Shown here: positions 6,528 to 10,861 of the stretch, piece after piece | Numbering within the stretch: position 1 is the first letter of the stretch | Layout of the letters: each line of letters opens with the position of its first letter | Assembly (NCBI GenBank): GCA_030621995.1 | Contig: JAUXGP010000031.1 | Location: 1 to 10,861 of the forward strand | DNA: 10,861 nucleotides | Origin: Psychrilyobacter sp. | Lineage (GTDB): Bacteria; Fusobacteriota; Fusobacteriia; Fusobacteriales; Fusobacteriaceae | Reading direction: 5' to 3' | Notes under the pieces: model-generated | Database searches by the model: none | Told to the model about the DNA's origin: nothing | Seen by the model: only the letters and a program-made list of their open reading frames with translations | Program-made: the position numbers and the translations under genes

Positions 6528-7628
6528 TTATTTTATCTCTTGAATAAATTCAAATCCAGCGACAGTTTTTATTCCCAAGCCAGGTTCATGGGATAAGGTT
6601 ATCTTAGACCCATCCATGGTGATACCGCCATCTAACGGATTCTCGCTGCACAGTGCAGGACCGTCTAAATCTATCCGGGTTATAATAGAACTCTTTGCTG
6701 CGGCCAGATGAGCTGCTGCTGTAACACTTATTCCTGCTTCTAACATACAGCCGATCATACATGGGATATTATATATTTCACAGATATTAATTATTTTTAA
6801 AGCATTTGATATTCCTCCTGTTTTCATCAATTTGATATTGATAATATCAGCAGCTTTTCGAGTGATTACTTCCATTGCATCTCTAGGTGAAAAGATAGAT
6901 TCATCTGCCAAAATGGGAGATAAGACTTCGGATGTCACTTTTATCATCCCGTCGATATCGCCGGCTCTTACCGGTTGTTCTACAAAATCCAATACAATCC
7001 CATATTCCTCAATCTTCTTAATAGCATAGATTGATTCCTTTGCAGTCCATCCTTGGTTTGCATCTAATCTTAATTTTATATCGGGTCCTACTGCGTCATA
7101 GATTGATTTCATCCTATAAATATCTTCTTCAATATTTTTACCCACCTTAATTTTCAACTCATCAAAGCCTGCTTCTACAGCCTTTAAGCTGTCGGATACC
7201 ATCTTTTCAACACTATCTACACTTATGGTCAGGTCGGTTTTTAATTCACGGGGTCCTCCTCCTAAAACTTTATATAGAGGTTTTCCCATTGACTGGGCAA
7301 ATAGATCGTAAAGAGCTATCTCCACAGCTGCTTTTGCACTGGTATTTTTCATTATTGCACCTTGTACAATATCTATTAAGTTGTTAAAATCTTCAATATT
7401 TTTACCTATAAGCTGCTGTCCTATTAAAGTCACTGCTCCTACTATTGATTCATGGGTATCCCCTGTAATAACAGCAGTTGGAGGAGCTTCACCAAACCCC
7501 TTATTCCCTGTATCGGTCTCTATAATTATAACTATGTCTTCTACAGTTTCTACAGTTCTGAGTGCTGTTTTAAATGGTGTGATTAACGGAACTTTGATCT
7601 TTCCAATCTGTATCTTTTCTATGATCAT
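6528..7628 (-). CDS. Dipeptide epimerase (L-Ala-D/L-Glu epimerase type, enolase superfamily)
   Basis: The 366-residue protein is a muconate-lactonizing-subgroup enolase. It has an N-terminal capping domain followed by a TIM barrel carrying all expected active-site residues: acid/base lysines K159 and K161 in LKIKVG, metal ligands D189 (LRLDANQ), E217 (FVEQP) and D242 (LADES), and second catalytic lysine K266 (INIKLMKTGG). The DLD motif (D320, D322) matches the D-x-D that holds the dipeptide amino group in the L-Ala-D/L-Glu epimerase of Bacillus subtilis (YkfB), and residue spacing agrees closely with that enzyme. Such enzymes epimerize the second residue of dipeptides, for example those from murein peptide recycling. 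Exact dipeptide specificity cannot be read here. The ATG follows AAAAGGAG (7639-7646, minus strand). No murein peptidase or dipeptide transporter lies beside it. o-Succinylbenzoate synthase is less likely, given the DxD motif and no menaquinone genes nearby. Confidence 0.85.
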   Translation of the reverse strand: MIIEKIQIGKIKVPLITPFKTALRTVETVEDIVIIIETDTGNKGFGEAPPTAVITGDTHESIVGAVTLIGQQLIGKNIEDFNNLIDIVQGAIMKNTSAKAAVEIALYDLFAQSMGKPLYKVLGGGPRELKTDLTISVDSVEKMVSDSLKAVEAGFDELKIKVGKNIEEDIYRMKSIYDAVGPDIKLRLDANQGWTAKESIYAIKKIEEYGIVLDFVEQPVRAGDIDGMIKVTSEVLSPILADESIFSPRDAMEVITRKAADIINIKLMKTGGISNALKIINICEIYNIPCMIGCMLEAGISVTAAAHLAAAKSSIITRIDLDGPALCSENPLDGGITMDGSKITLSHEPGLGIKTVAGFEFIQEIK

Positions 7629-7659
7629 AATATACCCACTCCTTTTATAATACTTGATA

Positions 7660-7676
7660 GAAGTTTACCATGAAAA
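7660..7676 (-). repeat. Shared upstream box, copy 2 (before the dipeptide epimerase)
   Basis: GAAGTTTACCATGAAAA on the plus strand matches the copy at 6489-6505 at 16 of 17 bases, including an uninterrupted 13-mer. It lies about 35 bases upstream of the epimerase start in the same orientation. A TATTAT at 7647-7652 would place the transcript start inside the ribosome binding site, so it is a poor -10 for this gene. Confidence 0.5.
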
Positions 7677-7753
7677 CTAGGTGTTTTATAGGAAAAAAAT
7701 GATATGGATAGAATAATAGGGTAATTTCAAGAATACGAATGAGGAGGACAATT

Positions 7754-9247
7754 ATGGTATCTAAAATATTAAGTTCGAGTTATATAGGTATAGAATCTTA
7801 TATATTGGAGGTTGAGGCTGATATTATGGCAGGCTTACCTAGTTTTAATATAGTAGGATTAGCAGATGTGGCTATTTCTGAAAGTAAGGAAAGGGTCAGA
7901 GCGGCCATAAAAAACAGCGGATATGAACTGCCTGCAAGGCGGATAGTGATAAACCTTTCTCCTGCCGGAATCAGAAAGGAGGGGGCATCCTTTGATCTTC
8001 CTATAGCCATAGGAATATTAGCCAGTTTGGGAGAGGTGGAAAATAAAAAAATAAAAAAATATATAGTATTGGGAGAACTGTCTTTAAATGGTGATATCAG
8101 AAAAATTGACGGAGCCATAAATTCGGTTATCTGTGCCAAAGAAAATGATATATTTGGAATAATCCTGCCCCGAGAGAACTATTTAGAAGCCAGTGTCATA
8201 AAGGGGGTAGAGATAATACCGGTTGATAACCTGGTTCAGGTAGTTGAATTTTTAAATAATAAGGTAGAGATAGAATCACCAACAGTAGAAACGAGTGAAG
8301 AAGGTGAAGATTATTCAGTGGATTTTAAAGAGGTAAAGGGACAGGTCCAGGCCAAAAGATGCATAGAGATAGCAGCAGCAGGGGGACATAATTTTTATAT
8401 GATAGGAACTCCAGGAGCAGGAAAATCAATGCTGGCGAAACGATTGCCTACCATATTACCGCCTATGAGTGAGGATGAAGTAATCGAATCAACCAAGATA
8501 TACAGCAGTACAGGGATGCTGACAAAAAATACACCAATAATAAATAAAAGACCATTTAGAAGCCCCCACCATAGCAGCTCCATGGTTTCCATTGTAGGAG
8601 GAGGGAGAGTCCCTAAAGCCGGTGAAATAAGCCTGGCACATAATGGAGTTTTATTTTTAGATGAAGTTACAGAATTTCCGCGAACAGTATTAGAAACACT
8701 GAGGCAGCCCCTGGAGGATAAAAAAGTATCCATAACTAGAGCAGAATACAGGGTGGAGATGCCGGCAGATATGGTACTTATAATGGCATCAAACCCATGT
8801 CCGTGTGGAAATTTATTTGAAAACAGGTGTAGTTGCAGCCTGTCCCAAATAAATAGATATCAGCATAAGATTTCAGGACCGCTGCTCGATAGGATAGATC
8901 TATATTTGGAGATAAAAAAATTATCCAGGGAGGAGCTGGTTTCCTATGAAGAGGGAGAGGGATCAATTAAAATAAGGGAAAGGGTAGAAAAAGCAAGAAA
9001 AATACAGTGGGAAAGATTTGGAAACTCAAAAATTAATGGGAATATGACTCCTAAAGAGATAAAAACACACTGTAAACTAGATGATAGAAGTAAAAAAGTG
9101 TTGATAGACTCCATAGATGTATTCGGTCTCTCTGGGAGGAGCTACGATAAGGTGCTCAAAGTGGGAAGGACAATCGCCGATTTAGAGGGAAGTAAAAATA
9201 TAGAATTATCTCATATTATGGAAGCTCTCAGCTACAGGAAAAAATAA
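7754..9247 (+). CDS. yifB: ComM/YifB family Mg-chelatase-like AAA+ ATPase
   Basis: The 497-residue protein has the complete ComM/YifB layout. An N-terminal Lon-S16-like domain (about 20-165) contains AGLPSFNIVGLAD and RRIVINLSPAGIRKEG. A central Mg-chelatase-type AAA+ core has Walker A GTPGAGKS (218-225), FRSPHHSSS, Walker B VLFLDE (299-304) and SGPLLDRID with R380 as a likely sensor or finger arginine. A C-terminal lid ends in LSGRSYDKVLKVGRTIADLE. Four cysteines (349, 351, 359, 361) sit in the CPCGN/RCSCS insertion seen in this family. In Haemophilus and Vibrio, ComM is a hexameric helicase that aids branch migration during natural transformation. Many non-competent bacteria carry it, so its role here is open. 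ATG 7754 is chosen because AGGAGG (7742-7747) sits 6 bases upstream; the in-frame ATG at 7739 overlaps that site. It diverges from the epimerase gene; only a weak TAGAAT (7709-7714) is seen as promoter. Confidence 0.92.
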   Translation: MVSKILSSSYIGIESYILEVEADIMAGLPSFNIVGLADVAISESKERVRAAIKNSGYELPARRIVINLSPAGIRKEGASFDLPIAIGILASLGEVENKKIKKYIVLGELSLNGDIRKIDGAINSVICAKENDIFGIILPRENYLEASVIKGVEIIPVDNLVQVVEFLNNKVEIESPTVETSEEGEDYSVDFKEVKGQVQAKRCIEIAAAGGHNFYMIGTPGAGKSMLAKRLPTILPPMSEDEVIESTKIYSSTGMLTKNTPIINKRPFRSPHHSSSMVSIVGGGRVPKAGEISLAHNGVLFLDEVTEFPRTVLETLRQPLEDKKVSITRAEYRVEMPADMVLIMASNPCPCGNLFENRCSCSLSQINRYQHKISGPLLDRIDLYLEIKKLSREELVSYEEGEGSIKIRERVEKARKIQWERFGNSKINGNMTPKEIKTHCKLDDRSKKVLIDSIDVFGLSGRSYDKVLKVGRTIADLEGSKNIELSHIMEALSYRKK

Positions 9248-9284
9248 GTTGAAAAAATTATTTTAAGAAAATAGAACATGGATG

Positions 9285-9353
9285 TAATCTGACCCTCATC
9301 TTTTCAGATTATCTCAGATTTTATTTTTAATCTGTATAAATCTGTGTAATCTG
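9285..9353 (+). repeat. Cluster of AATCTG/CAGATT repeats forming two hairpins
   Basis: Six copies of one hexamer lie within 69 bases: AATCTG at 9286, 9329, 9339 and 9348, and its complement CAGATT at 9305 and 9315. They form two potential hairpins, TAATCTGA/TCAGATTA (9285-9292/9304-9311, 8 bp) and CAGATT/AATCTG (9315-9320/9329-9334). The last three direct copies form a degenerate tandem array of 9-10 bases per unit. No proper T-run follows, so it is not a good terminator for yifB. Confidence 0.7.
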
Positions 9354-9405
9354 TGTCAAAAAAAGGTTTTGGTTAACGGTTTCTAAAAGCTTTCTAGATA
9401 GTGTC

Positions 9406-9434
9406 TTGTAATTACTTGTTATAAATGATAAAAT
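9406..9434 (+). promoter_or_regulatory. Promoter for ychF
   Basis: TTGTAA (9406-9411) and TAAAAT (9429-9434) are spaced by 17 bp. The -10 is extended by TGA immediately before it. The predicted start lies about 30 bases ahead of the ychF ATG, leaving room for its AGGAGG (9458-9463). Confidence 0.65.
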
Positions 9435-9473
9435 TAAGAGTAAAAAAAGAAATTTTTAGGAGGCAAAATAAAG

Positions 9474-10568
9474 ATGATTGGAATAGGAATCGTTGGACTA
9501 CCAAATGTAGGTAAATCAACATTATTTAATGCAATAACAAAGGCAGGAGCGGCAGAAGCAGCAAACTATCCTTTTTGTACCATAGAACCAAATGTAGGGA
9601 TGGTAACAGTACCTGACAGCAGATTAGATGAATTATCTAAAATAATAAATCCACAGAGAGTACAACATGCTACAGTAGAATTTACAGATATCGCAGGATT
9701 AGTAAAGGGTGCAGCCAGTGGAGAGGGATTAGGAAATAAATTCTTAACACATATAAAAAATACACAGGCGATCTGTCAGGTTGTAAGATGTTTTGAGGAT
9801 GAAAATGTAGTTCATGTAGATGGATCTGTAGATCCAATCAGAGATATTGAAGTAATAAATGCTGAACTTATCTTAGCAGATTTAGAATCTGTAGAGAGAG
9901 GTCTCGAAAAACAGGCTAAATTACTCAGAGCTAAAAACAAGGAAGCCATGGCATTAGTTCCTGTATTGGAAAAATGTAAAGTCCACTTGGAGGATTCTAA
10001 ATTATTAAATACGTTAAAATTAACTTCAGAGGAATTAGAGTCTATAAAAGGGTACCAGTTATTAACAGTAAAGCCGATGATGTTTGCTGCTAATGTATCT
10101 GACAGTGATCTGGCCACAGGAAATGAATATGTAGAGCAGGTAGTAGAATATGTAAAAGATCTTAATGCAGAGGTTGTAATCGTATCAGCTCAGGTTGAAT
10201 CGGAATTACAGGAGATGGATCTAGAGGATAGAGAGATGTTTTTAGAGGAATTAGGAGTAACTGAGCCTGGATTAAACAGGCTTATTTGTGGTGGATATAA
10301 ATTACTGGGACTTCAAACTTACTTTACAGCAGGGGTAAAAGAAGTTAGAGCATGGACTATAAAAGTAGGGGATACTGCTCCTAAAGCTGCCGGAGAGATC
10401 CATACTGATTTTGAAAAAGGATTTATCAGAGCTAAAGTAGTAGGATATGATGAGTTTATCAAAAACAATGGCTGGAAAGGTTCTCAAGAAGCAGGATCAC
10501 TCAGACTTGAAGGAAAAGAGTATATTGTAAAAGATGGGGATTTAATGGAATTCTTATTTAATGTATAA
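9474..10568 (+). CDS. ychF: YchF/OLA1 ribosome-associated ATPase
   Basis: The 364-residue product has the standard YchF length and order. The G domain starts at residue 2 with P-loop GLPNVGKST (8-16), then NYPFCTIEPNVG (31-42) in the switch I region and DIAGLVKGAASGEGLG (72-87) as the DxxG switch II. A coiled-coil insertion covers roughly 130-195. NVSD (207-210) replaces the NKxD guanine motif, which fits the known preference of this family for ATP. A C-terminal TGS domain (about 281-364) contains TAGVKEVRAWTIKVGDTAPKAA and HTDFEKGFIRAKV. The family binds ribosomes and is linked to translation quality and oxidative stress responses; it is near universal. The ATG follows AGGAGG (9458-9463) with 10 bases between. 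It is flanked by its own promoter and terminator, so it is probably monocistronic. Confidence 0.97.
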   Translation: MIGIGIVGLPNVGKSTLFNAITKAGAAEAANYPFCTIEPNVGMVTVPDSRLDELSKIINPQRVQHATVEFTDIAGLVKGAASGEGLGNKFLTHIKNTQAICQVVRCFEDENVVHVDGSVDPIRDIEVINAELILADLESVERGLEKQAKLLRAKNKEAMALVPVLEKCKVHLEDSKLLNTLKLTSEELESIKGYQLLTVKPMMFAANVSDSDLATGNEYVEQVVEYVKDLNAEVVIVSAQVESELQEMDLEDREMFLEELGVTEPGLNRLICGGYKLLGLQTYFTAGVKEVRAWTIKVGDTAPKAAGEIHTDFEKGFIRAKVVGYDEFIKNNGWKGSQEAGSLRLEGKEYIVKDGDLMEFLFNV

Positions 10569-10602
10569 AAAGCAAGGTGACGTTGCATCCGATTAAAGAT
10601 AA

Positions 10603-10636
10603 TAAAATAAATGGGCCTCATGGCTCATTTATTTTA
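10603..10636 (+). terminator. Intrinsic terminator after ychF
   Basis: A 15-bp stem with one G-U pair joins TAAAATAAATGGGCC (10603-10617) and GGCTCATTTATTTTA (10622-10636) around a 4-base loop. The distal arm is T-rich and supplies the tail. It starts 34 bases after the ychF stop; the A/T-rich arms also allow function on the minus strand. Confidence 0.85.
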
Positions 10637-10779
10637 GAAATGATAGATATAAAATTCACAATATTTGTTTTTTAAATATTAAATTATATAAAATCAGTTG
10701 TTATTTGATAAAATTTATGTTAATCTTGTTAAAAGTATTCAAATATAATTATATTATAGACTGCAGGATTCAGAAGGTG

Positions 10780-10785
10780 TATAAT
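10780..10785 (+). promoter_or_regulatory. Possible -10 box for the last gene
   Basis: A perfect TATAAT lies 41 bases before the ATG at 10827. The -35 region (around 10757-10762) has no good TTGACA. A second candidate further upstream uses TTGTTA (10726-10731) with poorly spaced A/T-rich -10 boxes. The spacer 10640-10780 is very AT-rich and holds no other feature I can support. Confidence 0.35.
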
Positions 10786-10826
10786 ATAGAAAAATTGAAT
10801 TTATTGATGGAAATAGGAGATAAAGG

Positions 10827-10861
10827 ATGAATATAAAGGAATTTAAGCTCGGAATGATGCC
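10827..10861 (+). CDS. Start of an unidentified protein (3' end outside window)
   Basis: Eleven full codons are visible, reading MNIKEFKLGMM with a proline (CC-) next. The ATG is preceded by AGGAGA (10815-10820) at good spacing, and the gene lies downstream of the ychF terminator, so the start looks real. The opening resembles metallo-beta-lactamase-fold hydrolases, which often begin with a pattern like M-x-I-K-x-F-x-L-G followed by a TNCYL-type segment. With so few residues this is only a hint and the protein could be something else. Confidence 0.6.
   Translation, partial: MNIKEFKLGMM

Noticed and set aside
7739..7753. Upstream in-frame ATG for yifB
   Set aside because: It overlaps the GAGGAGGA ribosome binding site that serves ATG 7754, where family homology begins.
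10660..10680. AATATTT/AAATATT inverted repeat around a T-rich loop
   Set aside because: It is made only of A/T in a very AT-rich spacer and has no supporting context; chance is a sufficient explanation.
1..10861. Search for CRISPR arrays, tRNA or rRNA genes, insertion sequences, prophage or toxin-antitoxin modules
   Set aside because: I saw no regular repeat-spacer pattern, tRNA-like cloverleaf, transposase motif or terminal inverted repeat pair. The gene content is metabolic and housekeeping.

Overview
The window is AT-rich and uses AGA and ATA codons freely. Its genes and layout fit a strictly anaerobic, amino-acid-fermenting member of the Fusobacteriota (Fusobacterium, Ilyobacter, Propionigenium or Psychrilyobacter type). 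A Clostridium-like anaerobe is the main alternative. This placement rests on the ornithine fermentation genes, the Na+-linked transporters and base composition, not on a marker gene.

Region 1 (1-2997, + strand) is the 3' end of an ornithine fermentation operon. It holds the C-terminal part of the B12/PLP enzyme D-ornithine 4,5-aminomutase (oraE), a GlmL/MutL-type ASKHA ATPase that probably maintains that enzyme, and ornithine racemase (orr), which makes the D-ornithine substrate. The last two genes overlap by 4 bp.

Region 2 (2998-4784, + strand) starts with a strong promoter abutting the orr stop codon, followed by a well-formed lysine riboswitch (L-box) aptamer at about 3047-3226. It controls an NhaC-family transporter, which makes that protein a candidate lysine (LysW-like) or related cationic amino acid transporter rather than a plain Na+/H+ antiporter. 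A strong intrinsic terminator closes the unit.

Region 3 (4785-6241, + strand) is a single sodium:solute symporter gene with its own extended -10 promoter. It ends at a long hairpin that works in both directions.

Region 4 (6253-7628, - strand) holds a dipeptide epimerase of the enolase superfamily (L-Ala-D/L-Glu epimerase type) followed by a small YwbE-family gene. Both have the same 13-bp sequence upstream.

Region 5 (7754-10861, + strand) contains the ComM/YifB AAA+ ATPase, a spacer with six copies of a hexamer arranged as hairpins, the YchF/OLA1 ATPase with promoter and terminator, and the first 11 codons of another gene.

Most genes belong to well-known families and no defence or mobile system is visible. 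The most interesting part is regulatory: a lysine riboswitch between an ornithine catabolic operon and an NhaC-type transporter.
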